The notes beneath the pieces are model-generated. The model did not search any database. It was given only the letters and a program-made list of their open reading frames with translations, and was not told the DNA's origin. Made by a program: the position numbers and the translations under genes. This document shows positions 1 to 9,500 of a stretch of 47,882 nt of DNA, in pieces (positions within the stretch are counted from its first letter, which is position 1; each line of letters begins with the position of its first letter). Origin of the DNA: Bacteroidota bacterium (GTDB lineage: Bacteria > Bacteroidota > Bacteroidia > Bacteroidales > FEN-979); NCBI GenBank assembly GCA_026391845.1, contig JAPLDG010000312.1:1-47882 (forward strand), written 5' to 3'.

Positions 1-1013
1 GAACGGAACTTCACGCGGTACGGGTTTTTCTTGCCATCACTGACAATGTAAACTCCTAACTCACCTCTTGCTGTCTCAACCCGTTGGTAAAATTCGCCCT
101 CCGGTAGTTTGACAACACCTTTCATCTTGACAGCGTAGTCACCTTCCGGGATATTGTCGATCAACTGCTCAATGATGTGCATTGATTCGTACATCTCTTC
201 GATTCTCAAACGGTAGCGGGTAAATGTGTCGCCTTTGGTATCCAGTTTTTCTTCGAACTGTACCAGTGGATAGGCGCTGTATGGCTGATGTTTTCTAACG
301 TCGCAGGAGAATCCTGAACCACGTCCTGCCGGACCGGTTACGCCCCAGGCGATCGCGTCTTCACGCGAAAGATAGCCGATCTCTTTAGTACGTTCCTGAA
401 AGATGACATTGCCGGTCAGCAGTTCATCGTATTCGGGTAGTTTCTTTTTGAATTCCTTGATGAATTCTTTGACCCTTTTCTGGAAATTCGGATGAATGTC
501 CCACATCAGTCCGCCGGGCGTATAATAGCTGTGTAACAGCCTGGATCCGCAGGATTCCTCGAAGATGTCGAGGATTTTTTCGCGGTCGCGTAATCCGTAA
601 AAGAAGCAGGTGAGCCCGCCCATATCCATTCCGAAGCTGCACCACCACAGTTGATGGGAGGCAATGCGGTTGAGTTCGTCAACAATGGTACGGATATATT
701 TTACACGTTCGGGAACTTCGACTTCGAGAGCATTCTCTACCAGCAGGCACACTGCATGGTTGTTAATGTGAGCCGAAAGGTAGTCCATCCGGTCGGTGAG
801 GTGGATGATCTGGGGATAGGTATCCTTTTCACACATTTTCTCAATCCCGCGATGGATATAGCCACAGTGAGGTTTCAGGCTTTTAACGATCTCTCCCTGG
901 AGTGAAACTACCAACCGCAACACCCCATGCGTGGAGGGATGCTGTGGCCCCATATTGATATGGTACTCCTCCTCCTCAACATTTTTAACAGGCAGGTTAA
1001 TGACTTCTTTCAT
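1..1013 (-). CDS. nuoD: NADH-quinone oxidoreductase subunit D, 3' end off the window
   Basis: This is the 49-kDa subunit of respiratory complex I. It lies in the peripheral arm, lines the quinone pocket and is related to the [NiFe]-hydrogenase large subunit. Reading the minus strand from the ATG at 1013 gives about 337 codons with no stop before the window edge, so roughly the last 60-70 residues are missing. Visible family features are the N-terminal GPQHPSTHGVLR motif, the GYIHRGIEK segment, YLSAHINNHA, the TGPAGRGSG region, and ARGELGVYIVSDG near the edge. It is a stand-alone NuoD, not a NuoCD fusion. It follows nuoC by only three bases and is the fourth gene of the nuoA-B-C-D operon. The identification is certain; only the C-terminus is unseen. 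Confidence 0.95.
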   Translation of the reverse strand, partial: MKEVINLPVKNVEEEEYHINMGPQHPSTHGVLRLVVSLQGEIVKSLKPHCGYIHRGIEKMCEKDTYPQIIHLTDRMDYLSAHINNHAVCLLVENALEVEVPERVKYIRTIVDELNRIASHQLWWCSFGMDMGGLTCFFYGLRDREKILDIFEESCGSRLLHSYYTPGGLMWDIHPNFQKRVKEFIKEFKKKLPEYDELLTGNVIFQERTKEIGYLSREDAIAWGVTGPAGRGSGFSCDVRKHQPYSAYPLVQFEEKLDTKGDTFTRYRLRIEEMYESMHIIEQLIDNIPEGDYAVKMKGVVKLPEGEFYQRVETARGELGVYIVSDGKKNPYRVKFR

Positions 1014-1016
1014 ACC

Positions 1017-1381
1017 TTACAATTCTACGATGTTAACTTCATCAACATAATCTTTGCGAAGCGGATGACCGATCCAGCCCTCTTCGAGGAAGACCTGTCA
1101 ACCGCGCCATTTATGCGATCTTCGGTACGCACCTTGAGGACCAGCTGATGTTTGTGGGTGGTTGATTCGAGATGGTAAACCACTTCCAGGAATTTCACCA
1201 TATCGACGCCTGACAAGCAAAAGAGGTAATCGAATTTCAAATCATCCTCCGCCTTTAGTCTGAGAGCGAAATCATGAAATTTGGCCGGCGGAATGACGAA
1301 GGTGAGAAATTGTTTGTTTTCCTGGAATTCTGCGTCGGGAACAAGCCCCAGAATGCGCTCCTTCAATGCTGCGTTGTCCAT
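1017..1381 (-). pseudogene. nuoC: NADH-quinone oxidoreductase subunit C, broken by internal deletion and frameshift
   Basis: NuoC is the 30-kDa subunit of complex I, contacting NuoB and NuoD. The N-terminal part reads normally from the ATG at 1381 (about 90 residues, through LKVRTEDRINGAV). The genuine C-terminus, FLEEGWIGHPLRKDY followed by VDEVNIVEL and stop at 1017-1019, is present but in another frame. The join is near 1095-1100. The stretch that normally separates them is absent; it contains the family signature ERExYDxxGI and is about 30 residues long in relatives. The deletion is therefore internal and not a multiple of three. As drawn, the reading frame runs on to 1025 as a 118-residue product with a scrambled tail. 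Either the gene is inactivated or this is an assembly or consensus error. The flanking nuoB and nuoD are intact. Confidence 0.85.
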
Positions 1382-1394
1382 CTTGGGAATTTTT

Positions 1395-1946
1395 CTATTT
1401 TAATTCTAATGTTCGTTTCGGATTTGCCATCGATTCCAGCTTGATCTTGCGCTGGAGCTGCATGACGCCATACAGGAGGGATTCGGGGCGGGGCGGACAG
1501 CCGGGAATATATACATCCACGGGAATTACATGGTCAACGCCACGGATAACATGGTAGGAATTATAAAAGAACGGGCCGCCGGAAACAGCACATGCGCCCA
1601 TGGCAATCACATATTTTGGGTCAGACATCTGGTCGTACAACCGCTTGAGTACCGGCGCCATTTTATTCACGATGGTTCCTGCGACCACGATCACATCAGC
1701 CTGCCGGGGAGAGGCACGATAGACTTCGATGCCAAACCGGCTGAAATCATGGCGTGAAGCGCCGGTAGCCATCATTTCGATGCCGCAGCAACTGGTGGCG
1801 AAAGTAAGCGGCCACAACGAGTTGGACCGGCCCCAGTCAATTACAGCATCAAGTGTGGTCATCAGGATATTTCCTCCTGATTGTTTGAACAGATCCAGGG
1901 TTTCATTGTCGCGGAAATCCGCATCTTTCATGTTTTTTATTCCCAT
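1395..1946 (-). CDS. nuoB: NADH-quinone oxidoreductase subunit B
   Basis: NuoB (PSST subunit, 183 residues) carries cluster N2, the last [4Fe-4S] centre, which passes electrons to quinone. The cluster ligands are visible: the tandem cysteines in [10 protein letters not shown], the cysteine in MGACAVSGG and the one in IPGCPPRPE. Length is normal for the family, and the C-terminal KIKLES tail is typical of Bacteroidetes. The ATG at 1946 overlaps the last codons of nuoA by 10 bases and has a good ribosome-binding site (AAAGGAG, seven bases upstream), one of the few clear ones in this window, so this start is preferred over the internal Met6. It is translationally coupled to nuoA. Confidence 0.97.
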   Translation of the reverse strand: MGIKNMKDADFRDNETLDLFKQSGGNILMTTLDAVIDWGRSNSLWPLTFATSCCGIEMMATGASRHDFSRFGIEVYRASPRQADVIVVAGTIVNKMAPVLKRLYDQMSDPKYVIAMGACAVSGGPFFYNSYHVIRGVDHVIPVDVYIPGCPPRPESLLYGVMQLQRKIKLESMANPKRTLELK

Positions 1947-2287
1947 TTCAAGGCTCCTTTCTTCCAGGCGTATAAAAGGCCCAGTCCCAATACGAAAAAG
2001 AAAATGACAATTTCAATGAAGGCAGTCATTCCCAATTCTTTCATGACGACAGCCCAGGGAAATATGAATACGCTTTCAACATCGAACACCAGGAAAATAA
2101 TGGCGAATAAGTAGTACCCGACATTAAATTGCAGCCAGGTAAGCCCTTCGGTGGGGATCCCGCACTCGTAAGGTTCGGCCTTTTGGGGGTTGGTGGAATT
2201 GGGCGCCGCAAAATGGGCCAATACGATGGCAAACCCTACCAGAAAAGCCCCAACGATAAAAAACAGGATCAGACTTTCAGCACTCAT
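1937..2287 (-). CDS. nuoA: NADH-quinone oxidoreductase subunit A
   Basis: NuoA (116 residues) is a small membrane subunit of complex I with three transmembrane helices, at the junction of the membrane and peripheral arms. The family signature around YECGIP is present, followed by [19 protein letters not shown] with its conserved acidic residues in helix 2, and a C-terminal [13 protein letters not shown]. An upstream in-frame ATG at 2353 exists. The start at 2287 (MSAESL) gives the usual family length and lies just downstream of a TAACTTTG promoter box, which would sit inside the longer reading. First gene of the nuo operon. Confidence 0.93.
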   Translation of the reverse strand: MSAESLILFFIVGAFLVGFAIVLAHFAAPNSTNPQKAEPYECGIPTEGLTWLQFNVGYYLFAIIFLVFDVESVFIFPWAVVMKELGMTAFIEIVIFFFVLGLGLLYAWKKGALKWE

Positions 2288-2316
2288 AGTGAATCTTTTA
2301 ACAGGTGTTTGGGGGG

Positions 2317-2324
2317 CAAAGTTA
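2317..2324 (-). promoter_or_regulatory. Bacteroidetes -7 box for the nuo operon
   Basis: TAACTTTG on the minus strand matches the TAnnTTTG consensus of the Bacteroidetes primary sigma factor. It ends about 30 bases before the nuoA ATG at 2287. This is a motif call only; no convincing -33 element was identified. Confidence 0.6.
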
Positions 2325-2450
2325 AAAATTAATCTGAAACAACCTAACCACATCTGACACTGAACATATATATCAGGTATTTATCCGACTGATTGTGTTG
2401 TGTTTAAGAAAATGAGACCGGAATATATCAAAGGTGGGGTTGATATTTGT

Positions 2451-2513
2451 CAATGAAAACAATGCAGACAATGAAGGTAATGCAAGCAATGAAGACAATG
2501 CAGGCAATTGATA
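2451..2513. repeat. 9-bp tandem repeat, CAATGnAnn, about 7 copies
   Basis: Seven consecutive 9-mers follow the pattern CAATGnAnn: caatgaaaa, caatgcaga, caatgaagg, taatgcaag, caatgaaga, caatgcagg, then a decayed copy. It lies upstream of the nuo promoter. A second array with the same unit is at 16407-16451. No gene overlaps it. Confidence 0.85.
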
Positions 2514-2849
2514 AAATCCAGGTAAATGTTTGGAAAGGGAAGGCTGGGGAGTAGGGACCGGTGGTCGTTGAAATTGATTTATCGGAATTTTGTCACATCA
2601 ACAATGTGGCTTGCTTAAAGCACCCATCCTGCTAAAATTATTGAACAATAAAGACAACTAAAACAAGATAACCAATCAGTTTTTTTAATGAGGCCTCGAT
2701 CTTATGCATATACTTTTACCGATTGCGCTCAATCAATTTTCAATTCATAATTTTTATAATATCTTTACTCATTATTTTCAGCGTGGTCTGAAACCAATCC
2801 CCACGAGCATAGAAAAACCAAACTCATTTTTATACGCAAATTCCATCCG
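2514..2849. other. Spacer between the divergent nuo operon and histidine kinase gene
   Basis: An AT-rich spacer of about 336 bases with no credible gene. It contains one short hairpin (CACAT-caaca-ATGTG near 2595) and AT-rich stretches that may hold the kinase promoter, but no clear TAnnTTTG box was found close to 2850. Confidence 0.5.
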
Positions 2850-5621
2850 ATGATTAGAAAAGCAATTCAACACTTGCTGCTGCTTTTGGTAATTGCAGTT
2901 GTTGGCGCGACATATGTCCGTTATACCTGGATGAGAATCGAAAACGAGCAATCTGAAAACATCATCCAACTTGCCCGATCCATTGAAGTAACCTTGCCAA
3001 AAGAGGATTTACAAACGCTTGATGCGAAGCCGGAAGATATTGAGAAAATTCAATATCAGGTTGTTAAAAAGATCCTGACAGGCATCACTCTCGTCAATCC
3101 CAAAGCAAGATTTGCTTATATATACACCGGGCAAAATGGTAAACTCTATTTTATAGCAGATTCAGAACCGGAGACTTCAGAAGATTACTCACCTCCCGGA
3201 CAAGAATATACTGAAGCTGGTACTGCTTATTACCAGCCGTTAAAGGATGGAAAAGCGATGATTACGGATCCTCTTTCCGACAGATGGGGAACCTGGATAA
3301 GTGTGCTGATTCCCATAAAAAATAAGGCTACAGGTAAAGTGATGGCGGTGTTTGCCATGGATTTTGATGCAAAATCATGGGCTAATTCCCGGTTGTTTGA
3401 AGTAATTCAATCAAGCATGCTGATTGTTATTTTCCTCCTTGCATTCTTTTTTTTACTCCGCTTTATAGCTAAGAACAGATCGCTTAAACAGGAAATCATC
3501 GGGCGCAAACGAATGGAGGATACCTTGCGGGAAAGCGAGGAAAAATACCGTTTGATTTTTCAGTATTCGCCTATGGGTCTTTTATCCTTTGATTCCAATG
3601 GGGTTATTGTTGCCTGCAATGACCGTTTCGTCCAAATCATCGGATCTTCACGGGATGTACTGATTGGCCTGAACATGCTCCGCCTTCCTGATAAAAAAAT
3701 GGTTGAAGCCGTTCAGAAAGCGCTGGACGGGCACAGTGGATTGTACGAAGATGCATATCAATCTGTTACTGCAAAAAAGACAACGCCGGGAAGAGCCCTT
3801 TTTGCCCCGATTAATGTTGGCAGCGGAAAATTTCGCGGCGGCGTGGGCATCATCGAAGACATCACCGAACGCAGGCAGGCAGAGGTGATGCTTTTCCAAA
3901 GCAGAGAGCGTGCCAGAAAACAACGTAATGCAATCGCCAGGATTGTAGAGAATGAAATAATTGCCTTCGGAGATCTTACCAGCTCTTTTCAAAAGCTAAC
4001 AGAGGAAGTCTCCTATGCCATCCATGCAGATCGTGCAAGTATATGGTTGCTTTCCGAGGATAAAACTGTTTTGCGATGCATCCTGCTTTTTGAAACCAAT
4101 TCAAAAAAACACAGTTCGGGCACAATTCTCAGATATGCAGACTATCCGCGTTATTTCGAAGCGATCAATCATGACAGCAGGATAAATGCAGATGATGCCC
4201 AAAATGATCCCCGTACAAATGAGTTTACCCGGGGTTATCTTGTTCCGATCGGGATAAGTTCAATGCTTGATGCCGGAATCTATATCGAAGGGGAGTTGAA
4301 AGGCGTGGTCTGTTTTGAACACATCGGTGAAAAGCGAACCTGGTATTCTGATGAAGAATCATTTGCAAGCACAGTTGCATCCATCGTATCCCAGACGCTT
4401 GTTAACAATAACCGCAAGGCCGCGGAAGAGGCGCTTCGCATGAGTGAGGAAAAATACCGCAATGATTTCATGTTTCAGCGTTCAATTTTAGAAAGCCCGA
4501 TAGATATCATCATATTTGCCCTGGATAAGAATTATTGTTATACGGAATTTACAAAATTTCACGCGGAAACCATCAAAAAAATATGGGGCAGGGATATTGA
4601 GATTGGCATGAATATGCTGGATGTTATTTCAAATCCTGGAGACAGGCAAAAGGCGAAGAACAATTTTGACAGAGCTCTGTCAGGCGAGTATTTTGTGTTA
4701 TCAGAGGAATATGGCGATAAAAATCTTTCCAGAACTTTTTATGAAGATTATTACAGTTCAATTAAAAATTCAGATGAGGTCATCGTTGGCATTTCTGTTT
4801 TTGTGATTGACATCACCGGGCGCAAACTTGCAGAGAACGAGATCCTCAAACTGAATGAAACCCTTGAAGAACGAATTGCCGAACGCACCACACAACTTGA
4901 AACATTAAACAAAGAGCTTGATTTTCGAATTAAGGAAGTTAAGCAGCTTACCTATATCGCATCTCATGATCTCAAAGAGCCGTTGCGCACCCTTGTGAAC
5001 TATGCTCAGCTTATACAGGAAGACTATGCTCAGAAGCTGGATGAAACGGGCAATAAGTACATCGCATTTATTTCTAATTCGGCACTCAGGATGAATGAGC
5101 TTGTTACGGGCATTCTCGAGTATTCCGTATTAGGCAAGGACCGGGTCATGACAACGGTTGACTGCCATAAAATCGTTGCAGAGGTTCTTTCTGATCTGAC
5201 CGATTCTATCAATGAAAGCAGCGCAAAAATAACCGTGCGGGAACTGCCGCAATTAACGGCCTATGCCATCGAATTAAGATTACTGTTCCAGAATCTGATT
5301 ACCAATGCCATCAAGTTCCGGAACAGGGATACCATTCCGGAAATAATTATTTCTTCCGAAAGACATGAAAAGGAATGGTTTTTTAGTATCGCGGATAATG
5401 GGATTGGCATTGATGAAAAAGACAAAGAGAAGGTTTTCATCATCTTCAAGCGGATGGTCAACCGCGAGGAATATGCAGGAACCGGGATAGGTCTTGCGCA
5501 TTGCAAAAAAATTGTGGAGTTGCATGGTGGCAGAATCTGGGTAGAATCCAATAAAGAGGGAGGCTCTACTTTCAGGTTTACGCTTCCAACGCAATTAAGC
5601 GAAATGACCACTTCAAATTAA
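2850..5621 (+). CDS. Membrane-anchored multi-sensor histidine kinase
   Basis: A 923-residue two-component sensor kinase. A first transmembrane helix (about residues 5-25) is followed by a periplasmic sensor of PDC/Cache type (about 30-180, with PLSDRWGTWISVLIPI) and a second helix (about 187-208). The cytoplasmic part has a PAS domain (about 225-345), a GAF-like domain (about 365-520), a second PAS domain (about 530-660), a coiled coil (665-695), then HisKA with phospho-acceptor His706 in ASHDLKEPLR. The ATPase domain has the N box around Asn819 (ITNAIKFR), G1 DNGIGI at 849-854 and G2 GTGIGLA at 877-883. All catalytic boxes look intact. No receiver domain is fused and no response regulator gene is adjacent, so it is an orphan kinase with unknown signal and partner. 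Confidence 0.92.
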   Translation: MIRKAIQHLLLLLVIAVVGATYVRYTWMRIENEQSENIIQLARSIEVTLPKEDLQTLDAKPEDIEKIQYQVVKKILTGITLVNPKARFAYIYTGQNGKLYFIADSEPETSEDYSPPGQEYTEAGTAYYQPLKDGKAMITDPLSDRWGTWISVLIPIKNKATGKVMAVFAMDFDAKSWANSRLFEVIQSSMLIVIFLLAFFFLLRFIAKNRSLKQEIIGRKRMEDTLRESEEKYRLIFQYSPMGLLSFDSNGVIVACNDRFVQIIGSSRDVLIGLNMLRLPDKKMVEAVQKALDGHSGLYEDAYQSVTAKKTTPGRALFAPINVGSGKFRGGVGIIEDITERRQAEVMLFQSRERARKQRNAIARIVENEIIAFGDLTSSFQKLTEEVSYAIHADRASIWLLSEDKTVLRCILLFETNSKKHSSGTILRYADYPRYFEAINHDSRINADDAQNDPRTNEFTRGYLVPIGISSMLDAGIYIEGELKGVVCFEHIGEKRTWYSDEESFASTVASIVSQTLVNNNRKAAEEALRMSEEKYRNDFMFQRSILESPIDIIIFALDKNYCYTEFTKFHAETIKKIWGRDIEIGMNMLDVISNPGDRQKAKNNFDRALSGEYFVLSEEYGDKNLSRTFYEDYYSSIKNSDEVIVGISVFVIDITGRKLAENEILKLNETLEERIAERTTQLETLNKELDFRIKEVKQLTYIASHDLKEPLRTLVNYAQLIQEDYAQKLDETGNKYIAFISNSALRMNELVTGILEYSVLGKDRVMTTVDCHKIVAEVLSDLTDSINESSAKITVRELPQLTAYAIELRLLFQNLITNAIKFRNRDTIPEIIISSERHEKEWFFSIADNGIGIDEKDKEKVFIIFKRMVNREEYAGTGIGLAHCKKIVELHGGRIWVESNKEGGSTFRFTLPTQLSEMTTSN

Positions 5622-5738
5622 GCCTTCTTTTCAGATGACATTTGCAGGGAGCAATAAGTTTATCATTTCTGTCCAATGGCAGTTAACCGTCAACGGAACC
5701 CTTACAATAGCGCCATAAATGCAGTCCAGATCAAATTA

Positions 5739-5798
5739 TTCCTGATTTCTGACATTTAGTGCGGTACAACGCGAAGTAACAGGTACGAATGACGAAGT
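5739..5798 (+). repeat. 60-bp dispersed repeat, copy A
   Basis: Begins TTCCTGATTTCTGACATTTA and ends GAATGACGAAGT. Its reverse complement occurs at 26610-26669 with 57 of 60 positions identical. Both copies are intergenic and each lies near a short tandem array. Confidence 0.9.
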
Positions 5799-5917
5799 GA
5801 CCGTTAAAGTGTTTCATCAGCCTCTTCCTCAACTATTTTCAATTTATTGATAAAATCCCATTTTGATTTCGTACAAACACAGTTACCTGTATAGTTTTTT
5901 CAGTATAGGACAGAAGA

Positions 5918-5994
5918 AAGCTTATACAAAGCTTATAGGAAGCTTATACAAGAGCATATACAAAGCTTATAGGAAGCTTATACAAAGCATATAC
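5918..5994. repeat. 11-bp tandem repeat, about 7 copies
   Basis: The unit alternates between AAGCTTATACA and AAGCTTATAGG, with a 12-base variant in the middle and a decayed last copy. Each unit carries a HindIII-like AAGCTT palindrome. It is intergenic. Confidence 0.85.
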
Positions 5995-6129
5995 TTTGAT
6001 TGAACAAATGCTTCAAAGATGCAAAAAATGTTGAATAAAAGTTATTAACAATTGCCAGGTTCATGTATTACCTTTTGCCCTTCACCCGATTAAGCAGAAA
6101 AGAATCAATCAACCTTCCTTAACCGGCAT

Positions 6130-6157
6130 CACTTAACACTTAACACTTAACACTTAA
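6130..6157. repeat. 7-bp tandem repeat, CACTTAA x4
   Basis: Four perfect consecutive copies of CACTTAA lie immediately upstream of the small gene at 6173. It is one of four heptamer arrays in the window; the others are at 35192, 37712 and 45341. Confidence 0.9.
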
Positions 6158-6172
6158 TTAATCACTTTCCCC

Positions 6173-6460
6173 ATGTCAACACTATCAAATTACCTGACAA
6201 AGAGTTACAGCGGCATTTTTGGAAACCAGGTCATCCTGAAAAACCGCAAGGGCAAAACGGTCATGATCATCCCGGGACCGGGAAAGAGACAGAAACCTTC
6301 GGAAAAACAAACCGCCTGGCGTCGGAAATTCCGGATTGCTTCGTGCCATGCAACAACCATTCTGAAAGATCCTGAAATACTGGCTGCATACCGGGCAAAA
6401 GCACGCAAGGGGCATACCGCTTATAATCTGGCGTTAAAGGATTGTCTCAAGCCAGCCTGA
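6173..6460 (+). CDS. Small basic protein of unknown function
   Basis: A 95-residue, lysine/arginine-rich, soluble protein without signal peptide. Its layout resembles a family of short Bacteroidetes hypothetical proteins that I recall only loosely: an N-terminal region with SGIFGNQVILKNRKGKTVM, a central KPSEKQTAWRRKFRIAS helix, and a C-terminal AYRAKARKGHTAYNLAL segment. Relatives I recall usually continue past this point with a beta-rich C-terminal half, so this copy may be shortened. It starts 15 bases after a heptamer repeat array and is convergent with the T9SS gene at 6537. The start ATG at 6173 is the only reasonable one. The function is unknown. Confidence 0.6.
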   Translation: MSTLSNYLTKSYSGIFGNQVILKNRKGKTVMIIPGPGKRQKPSEKQTAWRRKFRIASCHATTILKDPEILAAYRAKARKGHTAYNLALKDCLKPA

Positions 6461-6536
6461 ATACTTCCTTCAACTCTTCATTCGACAAATCTCCTATCCA
6501 CTTTTCGCCGGAGGGAACGGTGAGGCTGGTGATACA

Positions 6537-9500
6537 TTACCTTGTTATCACCACCTTAATCGTTTCCATGCCACTGTCGGAAATAACCCTTACAAAGTAT
6601 AGGCCTGCTGGGATTCCAGACAGAGAAAACTCATGTCTTTGTTCTCCGGTCATTCCGGTACGCATCAGTTTCTCTCCGCACATGCTGAAAATTTCGACAT
6701 GAACATTCCCTGTTTGCCTGTCACCTTTCTGTTCAAGGGTGAAAGTACCGCCGGAGGGATTTGGATAGATTCTGAACCGGTTTGATTCAGCAGGGGCTGG
6801 CTGTTCCTCTTCGCCCTGGATTACAGCTGCCATTAAAGGCGGGAAACTCCAGCAGTAAGCGTTGGTGGTTGTTATCCAGGCATGCATATATCCGCCTGAC
6901 CGAACGGTTGTGGTTGGCAGGATAGTAACCTGCCGGCCAGCAATGAATTTAGCGCTTGCTCCGCTCTGAACCCAAAAAGTTGTACCTCCGCCTGCGACTG
7001 TGATGGTATTGGTTGCATCGAAACAACGGGCAAGTACAGGAGTAACAGTACCTGTCGCTGTGGTATTTTCGGCCACCACCATCATGGTAATGATGTTGGA
7101 CAAGGCAGGATTTCCGGCGGAACATGATATATTTGATGTAAGGGCACACACTACCTGATCGAGGTTGGAGGGAATATATGTGTATGTGGCAAGACCTGAC
7201 CCTACATTCTCACCGTTGACTTTCCACTGATAGGCGGGCAATGATCCCCCGTTGACCGGTGAGGCTGCGAAGGCAACAGATGCTCCCGGTGGCGAGGGAT
7301 TTACCGACGCAGCAATGCTCACTGCTACGGGAAGAAGCGGATTGACTGTTATAGAAACATTGCCGGTGGCTGTTGTTCCAAGTGCATCTGTTACAGTAAC
7401 GGAATAGATTGTATTGGTAAGCGGACTGGCCACAGGATCTTTGATTGCCGCGTTGGACAACCCGGTTGCAGGGCTCCAGAGATAGGTGAAAGATGACATT
7501 CCGCCAGTGCGGATGGTGTTTAACTGTGTGGTTGATCCTGCACAAATAGTTGATGGCGTCGCAGTTGCCGATGCTGTGAGGGATGAAACCCAATCGACCA
7601 GGTTAAAATCATCTTTGTCAAAATCCTCCCCGGAAAAACCTCCTGAAAAATCAATGAAGAACAGATGACCGGTATTCAGCGTTTTAGTCACATTGGTTGC
7701 GCCGCCCCATGTATTGGCCGGAAAAACTGCATTCCGGATGATCGGCAGCTGACCGTTGTTTATGGTCAGCAATGTTCCCGCTGCAGCCCCATCCATGAAC
7801 GTACATCCATGGAATGAGTGTGCCGGATCGATCGCGCTTCCCGATTTTACATTTACCCCGCTAATGCCCATGTTTTTAAAGATACAGTATTCGGCGGCAA
7901 TTGTTCCCCCGGAGTTGACATTGAAGTTATATCTTGCCGCTGAAGTGTTAGCGCCGATCGTTGCCGGGCTACCGGCAGTTCCTGTGATATCAATACGCCC
8001 CCCCGAATTGATATTCAAACTTTTAGCGTCTGCAAGCTTTAATGAGGAAGCTGGGCGCATTGACAAAGTGCCGGCATCATTTACAGTCACGTCACCTCCA
8101 ACAAGAAGCGAGGAAGGAGAATTCATCTCCAGGCTCCCGCCGACGATCTGAAGATCATTCACGCAGATTACCTGATCCATGAGCTCCAATGCATCCACAG
8201 GAGCATAGGTTTTATTCAGATTCATGTTGTAAAATACTTCCGGAGAAAGGATGCCGGCAGCCGCTGCGCCATTAAAAACCACGGTACCCGATCCCTCCGA
8301 GAAACCTTCGTTGCCGACCAGATTATTCCAGTCGCCTTCAACGGAAATCGTATTGATGTCTGCCGAAAGAACTCCGGATTGAATGGTGATATTCCCTTTA
8401 ATATCGGTGGAGTTATCGACAAATACCGTATTGGAAAGCGCTGCAGTCGTTGCCGGGGAATTTTGCCAGTCACGAACGACCGGATTAGGATCTGTTTGGG
8501 GAAGATATGGACTGCTTTTATTGATGATCACATTTTTAACATATCCGCCATTGATCGTATGAAAAACACCATCGGTTGGCCCATAGAATTCGAGAGTTCC
8601 TGCATCGGGGGTAAAGTCGGCCCGTTCAACCCTGAAACCTCTTGATGTTCTGATGGTTCCACCGGTAATATTTTCAGAAAATGCTAAGGCAGTATTGTAG
8701 ATGAGTACCCCCACCTCTTTAAAATCCAGCGTTCCGCCCGACATGGTGATCCCGCCGTTGGTCGAAAACGGCCAGTAACTGTCGGAATCACTCCCGCCGA
8801 ACACATTGAAATTACCGCCATAGATGTTCAGGTAGCCCTTTAGATCAACCCATCCGACCATGCTGTGCAGGTTGATCGTTCCACCGGGGTTAAGGTACCA
8901 GTTTCCGGCAATGGCATTATCTTCAAGCGTATTGGCCGTAAAGGTGCCGTAAAGGACATCGACAGCGCCCGCAGTCCAGTCGTAACTGCTGCAGGTAACA
9001 GTTCCTCCCTCGACCCGGAATGCCCCGGCAGATTTATTGACCTCCAGATCGTTGAAAGTTTCGGTGCTGCAATATTGGTGAGACCCACCATTAAAAATGA
9101 CCTTTCCGGTTCCCTCCGTAAAAGCCGGCGGGCCGACATAATTGGTCCAGTTTTTCGTTACCTCAATGACATTGTCCATTGGATCAAAAACACCGCTTTC
9201 TATCTCAAGGTTGCCATTTATCACAATCCTGCCGGTGACGGGATTGGCAATACTTGCCGTTCCTGTTGCAGAGATTGTGAGATTATTGAAGAATGCTTCA
9301 TCGTTGATTGCAACATTCTGGGATATCCCGGCGAGGACAATTGTTCCATCATAACACGATAATCTACCGTCGCAAGTGATATCACCTTTCACAATAAGGC
9401 TATATGCATTATAACATGAAAAAACTGATCCGGAGCTGACATCTAAATAACCATTGATCAACAGATTTTGTGTGGATGTCCCTAATCCCACTTCGGCATT

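Larger units (their letters stand above)
5622..6172. other. Repeat-rich spacer downstream of the histidine kinase
   Basis: About 550 bases without a credible gene. It holds three repeat features listed separately: one copy of a 60-bp dispersed repeat (5739-5798), an 11-bp tandem array (5918-5994) and a 7-bp tandem array (6130-6157). No terminator hairpin with a T tract was seen after the kinase stop. Confidence 0.6.

Noticed and set aside
8865-9362. 165-residue frame opposite the T9SS surface gene, and similar long frames opposite the giant gene and atpA
   Set aside because: They are antisense shadows of long open genes without family motifs or promoters.
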